Source of the DNA: Nemertoderma westbladi
Taxonomy: Eukaryota > Xenacoelomorpha > Nemertodermatida > Nemertodermatidae
Direction of reading: 5' to 3'
Assembly (NCBI GenBank): GCA_032718475.1
Contig: JAUCBJ010001151.1
Location: 25,432 to 89,431, forward strand
DNA: 64,000 bases
Positions 9,492 through 19,326 of the stretch are shown piece by piece. The position numbers were made by a program, and so were the translations under genes. The notes beneath the pieces were generated by a model. It saw only the letters and a program-made list of their open reading frames with translations. It had not been told where the DNA came from and ran no database searches. The first letter of the stretch is position 1. Each line of letters starts with the position of its first letter.

Positions 9492-11166
9492 GCACCGTTC
9501 TTAGAATGTCCTCTGTCACCATGTGGGTGTTCATCAACTTCGTCATCAGACGCTTGGAACTACCCACAAGCCTCTCGACGCATCCTAATGTATGTGGTGC
9601 ATACGGCGTCCTCTTTTCCCACTTCACCTGTCGTCTCCTCATGGCTGCCCTGACCTCTTCTCCTTCTAGGATGTCCAAGGCCTCCGCCAACTCGTTCTCC
9701 ACTCCCACAAAGTTGGTTCCATTGTCGGAATAGATCACTGCGATCGTTCCACCTTTGCGGTCTCTAAATCTCTCTAAGGCATTGATGAATGCCGATGCCG
9801 TGGCATCTTGGGCGAGTTCTATTCCTACCGCCCTCGTGTTGTTACATACAAAGATGATGCCGTATCGTTTCTCCGTGTGTCGCATCACCTTGATCTTAAT
9901 CGGCCCGAACATGTCTATGCCGCAGTGCGTGAATGGCAGGTCGTGCTGTCTCACCCTACTGGCCGGTAATGGCGCCATCTCCTGTACGGCCCTCTCCTTT
10001 CTCGTCTGTCGGCAGGTCTGGCACTGCCCCACTACCGCCTTTACCTTCTTCCTTAGCTGCGCGATCCAGAAGGTCCTCCGTATCTCTGTGAGGGTCTGGT
10101 TGGTGCCTCCGTGCAATATCGACTTGTGGGAGTCCCAAATGATCTGGTGGACTATCGGCGATCTGTTGGGGATGATAATGGGTTTTGGTTGGATGATAAG
10201 GCTGTTGTTATTCAGTACTCTGGAATTCATCACCAGAATCCCGTCATCATTGAGTTGTGGTGACAGCGTGATGAGCTCGCTGTCCCGACGAAGATGTTGT
10301 TGCTTGCTAACTCGATCCAGTTTGTCGGCGTAGTTCCTTCTCTGTTCGTATCGTATCACGGCCTTGGCCGCTCCCTCCAGATCGATGTTTGGTTTCCTCT
10401 TGGCATCCTTGCCAACTCCCTTGAGGAAATCCCCGTAGGCCCTCCAGTACGCTACCAACTTCTTGGTCTTGTACCAGCTGGAGCTGTAGCTGAGTAGCCT
10501 ATCCGTGGGGTTGTCACATGGTTCTTCTGATTTCGGTTGCACCTCCCTGACCTCCCTCACCATCTGACTATATATCTCTTCTCCTTCTGAATCTTCTCCC
10601 TCTTCCCCTGGTGCTATCTCCTCTGAGCCCGGGTCCACCTTCTTCATTGGTGGCCAGGCCGATCTATCGTTCAGGAAGTGTAGCCCATGCTGCCACAACA
10701 CTTCCTTCTTTGAGAAAGTGTGGCATGCCACGCCCCTCGATAACAAGTCTGCTGGGTTCTCGTCCGTAGGGCAGTAGTGCCACCTTTCCAAGTCTGTCGT
10801 CGCCCTTATTTCGTCCACCCTATTCGCGACGAATATAGGGTATCTCGTCTTCTTGTTGTGCAGCCACCCGAGCACTACCATGGAGTCCGTCGAGTAGTGT
10901 GTCTCCACTATGTTGGGAATAGTGTCCATCAAGTAGGCTGTGGCCCTTACTCCTAATCTTGCAGCTGTCAACTCGAGTTTCGGGACTGACGCTGAATCTG
11001 GTGGCGTCGACTTTGCTTTACTGAATGCAAGTCTGGGCTTATGAGCCCCCTTTCACTGTACTAGGTAGAGTGCCGCTCTGTATGCTTCCAATGATGCATT
11101 GGAGAACATGTGTAGGTCCAGATCCATCATGTCCCCGTCCGGGAATACACGCATGGCATGCTGTAC
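9427..11166 (-). pseudogene. BEL/Pao RNase H and integrase core, with one in-frame stop
   Basis: The frame runs from the left flank of the foldback insertion. It carries an RNase H-like start (HMFSNAS; the usual Asp of DAS is Asn here), a TGA at 11050-11052, then KLELTAARLG and the rest of RNase H ending near ENPADLLSRG. A zinc-binding region follows (H...GG...CQTCRQ). The integrase core keeps Asp in GIDMFGP, Asp in YSDNGTNF and Glu in GCVERL. The segment ends near NSRPLY, where the frame shifts. The catalytic residues of integrase survive but the chain is broken, so it is unlikely to make a working enzyme. Confidence 0.88.
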
Positions 11167-11175
11167 ATCCCCATC
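11167..11175 (+). repeat. Left 9-bp target-site duplication
   Basis: ATCCCCATC here is identical to 12291-12299 on the far side of the foldback element. Confidence 0.75.
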
Positions 11176-12290
11176 GAAAGCAGGACAATTCGGTCCCGGA
11201 CAATTCGGTCCGGACAATTCGGTCCCGGACAATTCGGTCCCATTAATTTTGTGTTTAGGGACCGAATTGTCCGGGACCGAATTGTCCGGGACCGAATTGT
11301 CCGGATACTGACTAGGACAATTCGGTCCCAAAACATGCTTATTAATGGGACCGAATTGTTCGGGACCGAATTGTCCGGGACCGAATTGTCCGGGACCGAA
11401 TTGTCCAGGACCGAATTGTCCGGGACCAAATTTAATTGGTACTATATAATGGTGAATGTTCTAGAACCTTAATATATATTATTATATGGTAGCTAGTGTT
11501 TTTTTTACTAGCTAGTATTTTTTTTTAAATAAAAAAATTTACTTTTTTTGTTAACATTATTATTTATGGTAGCTATGGTGTTTTTATGGAGCTTGTGAAA
11601 TATTTACTAGCTAGTAATAGTATGTATTTAAAATGTTTAAAGCTGAATTTTTTTATATACTGTGTAAGTATAATGTATGTGTTGTTGGTTGGTAACAAGC
11701 CTAAACTATTATCCTAGATAATAGCTGGATCTCATTCAGGGACTGTTATAATATCATCAATATGGTTGGTAATTAATATAATCAGCAACAGTTTAGGCCT
11801 AATTCTGAAATATCAATGTTTTCACAAGTGTTTTTATAATTTCAAGGAAATGCTAGCTAGTAAAAAAAAACATTAGCTACACCTTAATAAATAATATATA
11901 ATAATGTTCTCGAACACTACCAATAACAAAAATAAAAAAAATACAGTATTTTTAAAATTTCAAAAAATTCTAGCAAGTAAATAACACTAGCTACCATAAC
12001 AAATATCTCTACTAATGTTCTAGAACATTCACCAATATCAAAAAAGCACTAAAAAGTTGCTATCAGGAACCGGACAATTCGGTCCCGGACAATTCGGTCC
12101 TAGGACAATTCAGTCCTAGGACAATTCGGTCCCGGACAATTCGGTCCCGGACAATTCGGTCCCGGACAATTCGGTCCCATTTATTTAGTGTTTTGGGACC
12201 GAATTGTCCGGGACCGAATTGTCCGGGACCGAATTGTCCGGACCGAATTGTCCGGGACCGAATTGTCCGGGACCGAATTGTCCTACATCC
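11176..12290. mobile_element. Foldback-type DNA transposon, 1,115 bp, inserted in BEL pol
   Basis: Both ends are clusters of a 15-bp module, GGACAATTCGGTCCC, in forward and then inverted orientation around a short AT-rich spacer. Left: about 4 forward and 3 inverted copies, then a second cluster with 1 forward and about 6 inverted (11183-11430). Right: about 7 forward and 6 inverted copies (12068-12285). The spacer of the left inner cluster is the reverse complement of the right spacer, so the clusters form long terminal inverted repeats. The 640-bp AT-rich core also folds back (GGTGAATGTTCTAGAAC near 11451 against its complement near 12020). The outermost 11 bp pair imperfectly (8 of 11). 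No transposase frame is present, so it is non-autonomous. A 9-bp duplication and modular ends fit FB/MULE-like foldback elements (inference). Confidence 0.8.
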
Positions 12291-12299
12291 ATCCCCATC
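12291..12299 (+). repeat. Right 9-bp target-site duplication
   Basis: ATCCCCATC, the exact partner of 11167-11175. Confidence 0.75.
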
Positions 12300-13156
12300 T
12301 GTTCTAGACTCCCCGTCCACTTGCTCCATTGCTTGCTTATCTCTTCCGGGACCTCCGTATCCCACTCGTCCTTTAACTTATATACTTTCTTAAGTATCTG
12401 CTTCCCCGTGACTAACAATGGGGATGCCAGGCCTAAGGGATCGTATATCCTTGCTATGTACGATACATAGCCCCTTTTTGTGTGGATCTCCGTGCCCTCC
12501 TGGCTCAGTTGGTACTTGAACTCGTCTGTCTCCCGGTTCCACACGATCCCCAGCGCCTTCTGCTGAGACTCTACTCTCTTGTCCGCCATATCCTGTCCAT
12601 TGGCTGTTGTGGGGTTGTCCATGGTCGATTCTGGCCGCCTGTCTTCTATGGCTTTCATAAACTCCTCTGAGCTGGACTGAAACTTGGTCAGGTTAAATCT
12701 GGATCCTTTCAGGATGTCGCGAACCTCGCGCCCTGTTTCTAGTAATTCTTTAACCATATTTCCAGATTCCATCCTGTCGTCTACATAGAAGCCGCGTCGA
12801 ATCATGTCCATCGCTCTGGCACTATACTTCCCCTCTTTCCCCTCTACTGTATCTCTTACAGCCACAGTCGTCGTGAATGAGGACGACTTGGCTCCCATGT
12901 TCTGCACCACCATTTTGTACATCGGTATTATCGACGGTTCCTCGTCGCCGTTGTACCATAGGAAGCGCTGGCTGTCGCTGTCCTCCTCCGTCACACGGAC
13001 TTGGTTGAACATGTCTTCGATGACGCAGGTGAAGGCGTGTCTCCCATTTCTAAATCTCAACAGGACCTCTATCCCCGAGTTGTAGATATTGGGGCCCTCC
13101 AGCAGATAGTCGTTTAGGCTCTTGCCATTGATTTTAGCTGATGCATCAACCACCAT
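12300..13156 (-). pseudogene. BEL/Pao reverse transcriptase, main part
   Basis: Begins at VVDASA, the typical BEL motif. It then has LNDYLLEGPN, a VIEDMF motif at the first catalytic Asp position, FLWY, and FYVDD as the catalytic YXDD box, followed by the thumb/connection region with DPLGLASPLL. The frame reads into the foldback element at its C-terminal end. Its N-terminal end is separated from the protease frame by a frameshift at about 13160. Confidence 0.9.
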
Positions 13157-13163
13157 CCGCAGT

Positions 13164-14690
13164 TTACCCTTCTTTGGGTCTAAATGAAGTGAAATGAAGT
13201 GGCAGGTAGTAGGTCCTGTCCGTGTTCGGTTCGTCGACCGGCAACTCCACGGCCCATCCTTTCTCGACGTACTTCTTTATCGTCCTATGGATGTACTCAT
13301 CCTTCTCTGGGCTCTGTTTAAGCGTTTGCTTGAGTTTGCGAAGCCTCGTGAGTACCATCCTCTTGTTGTCAGGCAACGGTAACTTCAGCTGTTTCCACAC
13401 CATGCCTATGGTGTACCGTCCCTCGTCACATCTCATTGACTCCTTCACACTCTGTACTGCCTGTTTATCCTCTACCGAGGTTCCGACCCCAGTCTCCTTC
13501 AGTCCTTCAAAATCCTGCCTCAACAGTCTCTTCAGCTGTTCCTCCGCTCCTTCATCTTTCATCTCCCTCATAGTCCCTGCGAACATGCACCCCGATGTCT
13601 CCGACATCTTAAATGGAATTTTGGTTTTGATTGGGCCGTTTAGCATCCATCCGAATGGTGTTAGAATTGCCATCGGATCGCGCTGTCTGTCTTCCCCGAA
13701 GATCATCTGTACTCTTTCGTGAGCCATCGGGCAGTCCATTCCCACTATGATGGATACCTTCCTGACGTCCACCTCCAGTATCAAGAAATCGATGTTGTCC
13801 AGGAATCTGTATTGCTCGACCTCGATGTTGGTTGGTCGCCTGGCGTTTATGTTGATCGATTCTATCACCTGGATGGGGTCGATGGTCGCCCCATAGTCAC
13901 ATCCCGGTGCTATCGCTGATATCTGGCACCTTCCCGTCCTCATCTCCAGGACCTCATCTTTGCTGGAGATGGTAGTTACCACCATCCAACTTGGCCTCGT
14001 CTTTAACCCTATCTCCTCGGCCACGCAATTCTCCACCAATGTGAAGGCTGCTCCGCTGTCGACCAGCATCAAGGTAGTAACTGATCGACCGCCCTCTCCT
14101 ATTACCCTCACCGGTACCACCCCCAGTAGCACCGTTCCCCTTTTCTTCGCCCCTATGGTGCTTGTCGCCATTGTTTGACCTTTGCCTTGACCGAATCTTA
14201 CTGGTGTCTCCTTACACTCTTCAACCTTGTGTCCTCCTACCATACATCGGTGACAAATTCCATTCTTATCCGCATAGGCTTTCAGATCTTGTTCGGGTAA
14301 TGCCTGCCAATGCTTACAGTCCATGGTCTTATGGGTTCTGTCTTTATGCAATTGACATTTGTATTCTGGGTTGTAACGTTCCCTATATAGCCCTACACGT
14401 ATTGCGCGTAGGTTCACGTCTACCGGTTTAGTGTTTTGGTTATTTGGGTTTGGCCGACTGGGTGTGTTGGGATTATATTTGTTCGTGTTGTTATTTTTTC
14501 CCTGTTCGTGCCACAGTCTGGCCCACTCCCAGCTATCTGTGGACTTGCAGTCCCCTGTGTCGCCGCGTATGGTAGGGATTGTCTTAATTTTGGCAATGCA
14601 TTTGCCGCATTGTGCTCTGGTTTCGGCCTGTTGTATTCGGCCCTCGGCGCCTTCCCCAGACTATCCTCGCTGTAGACTGGGTCCGTGATT
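13164..14690 (-). pseudogene. BEL/Pao zinc knuckles, aspartic protease and start of RT
   Basis: The main frame is 14417-13164. It has a diverged Cys/His group and a clean CX2CX4HX4C (CHRCMVGGHKVEEC). The retropepsin-like domain of the BEL type has LVDSGAAFT with the catalytic Asp, and IIVGMDCP further on. The end carries the RT N-terminal region (TYYLPLH). The stretch 14690-14417 continues coding-like sequence only after a frameshift near 14510. The knuckles would bind element RNA and the protease would process the polyprotein (family knowledge). Confidence 0.87.
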
Positions 14691-14701
14691 AACTCTGCTT
14701 C

Positions 14702-15360
14702 CTAGTTGAGGAAGTTCGACATTTCCTCTAGGCCCGGTTCCGCACCTTTCTTCTCCCGGGTGGAGAAGGCAATCTTCCTCCATTTGTTGCGTAGCCATAT
14801 TGGCAGTGCCTGCGCTATCATGGTGATGTTATTAGATGCGTTGAGTTCGTATGGCGTGTCTAGCGTCTTCAGCACGATTAACGCCTTCTCAACCTTATTC
14901 GCAAAGGTCTTTATACTAACAGGGTTATCCTGTAGGCCACCCGATGTTATTCCCCTCAGGGTCTGCCAAATGATCTTGGCTGGGTGTCCGTATTCCCTGT
15001 CTAGGGCCCGCCATGCAGTTGTGAAGCCACCCCCGATGTCCTGATACTGCCTTATGATGTCGTACGCTGGCCTCCTGTGTATACCTGTAGATATTTTAGG
15101 CACTCCGCCTGCGTCAGGTTCTTAGTTAATATCTCGTTGCTGTACATGCGCCGGAATTGCAGGTATTCTTCCGGCCTGCTTCCGTCGAATTTAAATGGCT
15201 CTACAGGTGGTAATTCGATCCTGGTCTTGAGGGCATCAATAAGTGTTGCCATTCCCATTGCCTGTGCTTCCAATGGGTTCGAGGGATGCTGTACAGATTC
15301 TCCTGTTGGGTGCGGTCCACCCATCGGGCCTGTTGACTTTCTTTGCGTCGAATATATCAT
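14702..15360 (-). pseudogene. BEL/Pao Gag core, in two frames
   Basis: Two frames, 15360-15052 and 15103-14702, overlap and together show the BEL Gag core: ELPPVEPFKFDG, then ECLKYLQ, then a region with W.AL.REYG and ALPIWLRNKWR. A frameshift near 15070 separates them. Gag forms the particle around the element RNA. Confidence 0.82.
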
Positions 15361-15472
15361 TGGGGGTAACGGCCCCCTCCATATCTCCGTGTCGCAAGAT
15401 CTGTTCTCGTCCAGGGGGTTCGATGTCCTTATTCCCGGTTGAGTGTATTGTTGATAATGTAATGGGGGAATG

Positions 15473-16890
15473 TCACCCTGCCCCCCCCCCCCCCCCCACT
15501 GGTGGTATGTTTGGTACTGGGGTTGATGTTAATATATTGGGGCCCATACACCTATCTGCAATAACTCTCCCCTCCCCTGGATATATGTTATGTCCCTGCA
15601 TATTATAGTCGTACTGCTGTGCTGGTACCGGTATAGGCCTATCCACTTCTTGCCTACCTACCGGTATATACGCTGCGACTTCCGGATCGAATCCCGTCAT
15701 TCGCGCTACCATATCGTCTACACTATCTCTCCCAGCATGGCCTATAGTATGTGCAGTAAGGCCTACAGTATGTCCTGCAGTCTGCATGTGTCCTTCCGGA
15801 CCGAAGTTTAACCTTCTCAAATAATCCAAGAAGTCCTCCCTGCGACTACCGTACTCTCGATCGGCAGCTATATCCCATCGGGAAGTTTCTCTTCGATCCC
15901 CTCTCCTGTTTTCGTCCTCGTACCGGTACATCCTGTACCCCTCTCCCGGCTAGTGATATATCTCGCCAGGCTGTGTCTCTCCGGGGTGACGGTAATCTCC
16001 CAGAGTTCGACCCCACTGACTCTCCAACTCCATCTCTACTACCGACGGCTCGCTATCCGTCCTCGCTCTCCGGTCGCTCGTAGCAACTCGTAGGTCTTCT
16101 ATTCTCTTCTCTTCTTCTCTCTTCAGTGTAGCGTCCCCGCTCATGAGATCTCTCTTCGACCTCCTGGTTAAACTCCACTGTTCTTCTTCCGTCTTCCGAC
16201 TGGGCTCGACGTCTCGTCGCTCGCCCACTCACGACTCCAACCTCTCTCTCTCTAGCCGGTTGGACGCTGCTGTGGATATTCGTAATCCCCCTACTATTCT
16301 CCATCGCCGGGTGCTGCGGTTCACCTAACTCGCCCCGCGCATTGTCCGCCGACGCTCGTGGGACATTCTCTGCCCCCCCCCCCCTCTCGCCACTAATCTC
16401 CCGTGGTGGGGCAGCCTTGCAGGCTCTCGCTGGTCGGACCACCTATGCTTGCTGCATTCATATTAATAGCACCATTATCAACAACATTATTGCCTAAATT
16501 ATTTAAATTATCCTGTTCGGAATTTGGATTGTTATTTAAATTATTTTGTATATTTGAACTGGAATCGGGATTATTTTGCTCATTTGAATTAAAATTATTA
16601 TTTAGATTATTCTGCGTATTTAAATTTAAATTATTATTTGGATTATTTTCTATATTTAGGTTAGGATTATTTGGATTATTTTGTATATTTGGATTTAAAT
16701 TATTATTACCGGGTAAAATATTATTTCCTGCAATAAAAGTTTGCTTAGGGTTGTCTACTACGGTACTATTAATTTTAATGCCTTCTAACATATTATTATT
16801 ACCCCCCCCCCCCCCCCCCGCCCTACGGTTACACCAGTCCTGGGTCTGTCGTCCGGTGCCTGTAAGTGGGGTATTAACAAACGTTTCCAT
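15473..16890 (-). pseudogene. Low-complexity N-terminal Gag region, several frames
   Basis: Frames 16890-16393 (Asn-rich, many NNN/NLN runs), 16442-16053 and 16228-15950 (Arg/Glu-rich) and 15931-15473 follow one another with frameshifts. Poly-C tracts at 16802-16819, 16373-16384 and 15481-15497 encode Gly runs on this strand and lie at or near frame breaks. The first ATG (16888-16890) overlaps the TAA of the upstream ORF as TAATG. Confidence 0.6.
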
Positions 16891-18083
16891 TACTTCTGGC
16901 TCCTCGTAAATACTACCTGAGCCAGCCTCGCTCTCAGTTCTAATCGGCGCTTTTGTTTGGCCTGATATTGCATAAGCCCCCTTAACCGGGCATGCATATC
17001 ATCCCGCATATGCTTTCCTGCCCTTTCTCTCTCTCTGTCCTCTCGCAATCTCTGGTTTGCTAACTCTGTTTCTCTCACCACACGCTCTCTACGCTCGCTC
17101 TCTACTCTCGCCTCTCGCTCTTTACGTTCCTCTGCCTCTCTCTCCTCTTGCTCTCTACAGTTCTTCGCCACCCTCTCGGCCCTCTCTCTACATTCCCTCG
17201 CCAGCTCTCTCTCTTTCTCTAACAACGCAGTTCCCTCATCCAACTGCCTCTCTAATTCTTTCTGGTCTAGCTCCACCATGTCTAGTTGACACGCCAGATC
17301 TATCTCTAACACCCTTCTTGCTTTCGCGGAGGATCTAGCGGACTTATCGGTCGCGACGGACTCCCATCGCCTCTCTGTCCTACTAACTTTCCCCCACCTT
17401 CTGGGGTTCTCGCTAACCGACGAGACCGAATCCTCGGGGTTAACCTCGGGTTCGCCCTCGTGCGGATCCGCCCAACCCACTAACTTAATTCCCCTGGCAT
17501 CCACTAAGTACGGCCCTACGTTCACTACTTCAGGCTCCATAACCCCGGATCGCCACAGTTCGAATAGTTCGGTGGCAACCCCCCTCGCCCTCTCACTCGC
17601 CAGTTCTCCCTGCCCAAAACGGACCAGATACCGAAAGTGTTTGTTCGACTCACCTAGCCGTTGGTGTAACTTGGCCTGGATTACCTTTCCTCCCTCGCTG
17701 GCCTCCTTTAACAGTTTCTTCGTGGCGTTGTAGGCCCGTCGCAGTTGATCGCTTGTCCCGACGTCCTCTTCGCCGACATCTCCTCCTCCTCTCCTGGTTC
17801 GGCGTCGTACCGGCGGCCCCACTGTCGCCGTTCCGGTGGGCCATCCGTCGCCCTCGGCCTGTGGCTGGCCGGCGACTTCGGTACTCCGACCGCCGTCATG
17901 CGTCGACTCGTCCCTTCCTTGTGGTAGACGGCCGCCCTCCGCTTGGGCTACCAGATTATCCCTCGTCGGCGAATCCGGCCGATACCGTTGCGTCGAGGCC
18001 TCACGGATCGTTTGGTTGGTATCGTCCGGGGTCCACGGCGGCGTTCTCTCTCCCTCTGATAATCGGGGTTCTCCTGTGCTCAT
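16890..18083 (-). CDS. Long upstream ORF of the minus BEL element, coiled-coil protein
   Basis: It starts at ATG 18083 and reads 397 codons to TAA at 16890. The first 120 residues are disordered and polar. The middle has a folded-looking stretch (about 115-210, Leu/Lys-rich, then GPYLVDARGIKLVGW). Residues about 255-375 are a near-continuous charged helix of Glu/Arg heptads, probably a coiled coil. The frame is intact although the rest of the element is broken. Its stop overlaps the next ATG as TAATG, a layout used for termination-reinitiation in some retroelements. The product is not recognised. It may be an extra N-terminal Gag part or a separate ORF1-like RNA-binding protein. Many CpG-containing codons and high GC set it apart from the Asn-rich next segment. 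Confidence 0.6.
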   Translation of the reverse strand: MSTGEPRLSEGERTPPWTPDDTNQTIREASTQRYRPDSPTRDNLVAQAEGGRLPQGRDESTHDGGRSTEVAGQPQAEGDGWPTGTATVGPPVRRRTRRGGGDVGEEDVGTSDQLRRAYNATKKLLKEASEGGKVIQAKLHQRLGESNKHFRYLVRFGQGELASERARGVATELFELWRSGVMEPEVVNVGPYLVDARGIKLVGWADPHEGEPEVNPEDSVSSVSENPRRWGKVSRTERRWESVATDKSARSSAKARRVLEIDLACQLDMVELDQKELERQLDEGTALLEKERELARECRERAERVAKNCREQEEREAEERKEREARVESERRERVVRETELANQRLREDRERERAGKHMRDDMHARLRGLMQYQAKQKRRLELRARLAQVVFTRSQK

Positions 18084-19326
18084 CTTTCCTTTGCTTTCTT
18101 CGGCGTTTGGCAGTCACAGTTCAGTTTGCAGTTGGCTATTCTTCACTGTGACGGGATCGGAGATCCCGACCGGGTAAATATACTACGCGTCACCGTTCTG
18201 CCTTAGGGGTGGTGCTAGCAGGTTGGCCGAGGCCGATGTAGGAAAAAACAATGGGAGTTCGATGTTGTCTCTTGATATTGTAAATGCCGAAATGATAGCA
18301 CAATAATAAGCAGAAGTACAGATTATATGATTGATACCAGTATGCTGTACTGATGTCGATGACGGTGAAGAGTGTTACCGGTCTGCACTAAAACTAAGTA
18401 ACTGGGTAAACTGAATAATCAAACCGGTAACGGGATAATATATGTATGATTACTTCACCCCTACATTACTTTGGCCTCTTACCTAGTGGATGCTCTCCTT
18501 CGCTCCCATTGGCTAACAACCTACTTCACACCCTTCCACTCTCTGGGAGTGTTTCCCCTCTGTTGCTAGCCCCTGCTAGCTGTGTCCCCTCCGAGGTGGT
18601 TTGACCTCTAACCTCCCTTTGTGTGTGGCTTCGGGGTTCGTATTGTCCCCCGATGTTGGTTGTGATACGAGATTAATTATTGCTAATCTCGTATATCCAA
18701 CATATTGCTGAAAATCCAACTATCCCATTTTATGATGGTAATGAGGCGGAATTGAATCCGCTTACAGTACTTATAGAGGAGGTAGGAAAGCTAGGGAATT
18801 TTAATTTTAAGGTTTAAGAATTTTAAGGTAGGAAATTTTAAACATTTCACTCTAAATTGTACAGTTTTTGCAGCTTTACTGTGAATGATAATGTATAATT
18901 GGGACAGAGGGAATTCAAAATGTTAGACAATTATTGGGAGGCAATGAAATAATAATAGCCCAGTTTCTAAATAGACCATTATTTTACATCAAACTAACCA
19001 AGTTCCCCAAAAATTTTCGACCAAGTTGGTGGTAAAGTTGCTGGTAGACAGCAAACAAAATAAGTTGCTCAACAAAAAGTTGCTAGTTTCCAACAAAGTT
19101 GCTCAAAATGTTGCCACGTGTAAACCGGCTTTTAGGTTGTTCGTAATATTGTGTAACTAAATTAGAAGTACAGTACCAATTAAAACTTACTGTAATGTTA
19201 CTTTGATTAATTGTTTTTTATAATTTTATGTTTCATAATAATAATAAGCCTATCTAGACTTACACGGCAAAAACTACTGAACTAAAATATGACTTCCCCG
19301 GGATCGATATGAAACGTATTGGCAAC
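18084..19326. other. Spacer, presumed leader/LTR region of the minus element, no gene
   Basis: No coding frame or paired LTR was found. A perfect 11-bp stem, ATACGAGATTA, loops over 8 nt to its complement at 18665-18694. To the right is AT-rich sequence up to the satellite. Confidence 0.45.
18665..18694. repeat. Perfect 11-bp inverted repeat with 8-nt loop
   Basis: ATACGAGATTA at 18665-18675 is complementary to TAATCTCGTAT at 18684-18694. It could mark an element edge or form an RNA hairpin. Confidence 0.85.

Larger units (their letters stand above)
9015..18083 (-). mobile_element. Decayed BEL/Pao LTR retrotransposon, minus strand
   Basis: Reading leftward from 18083 the order is a long upstream ORF, an Asn-rich/charged segment, Gag, zinc knuckles, aspartic protease, RT, RNase H, integrase and the BEL C-terminal domain, ending at a TAG at 9015-9017. 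At least five frameshifts and two in-frame stops interrupt it. A foldback transposon is inserted between RT and RNase H. A purine-rich tract (minus strand, about 8995-8980) marks where the 3' LTR should begin. I could not match any sequence at 8.1-9.0 kb with 18.1-19.3 kb, so the LTR pair is not identified. Confidence 0.88.

Noticed and set aside
11053-12365. Several ~100-codon frames within the foldback element ends
   Set aside because: They are translations of the 15-bp module (length divisible by three) with remnants of BEL pol at the edges.
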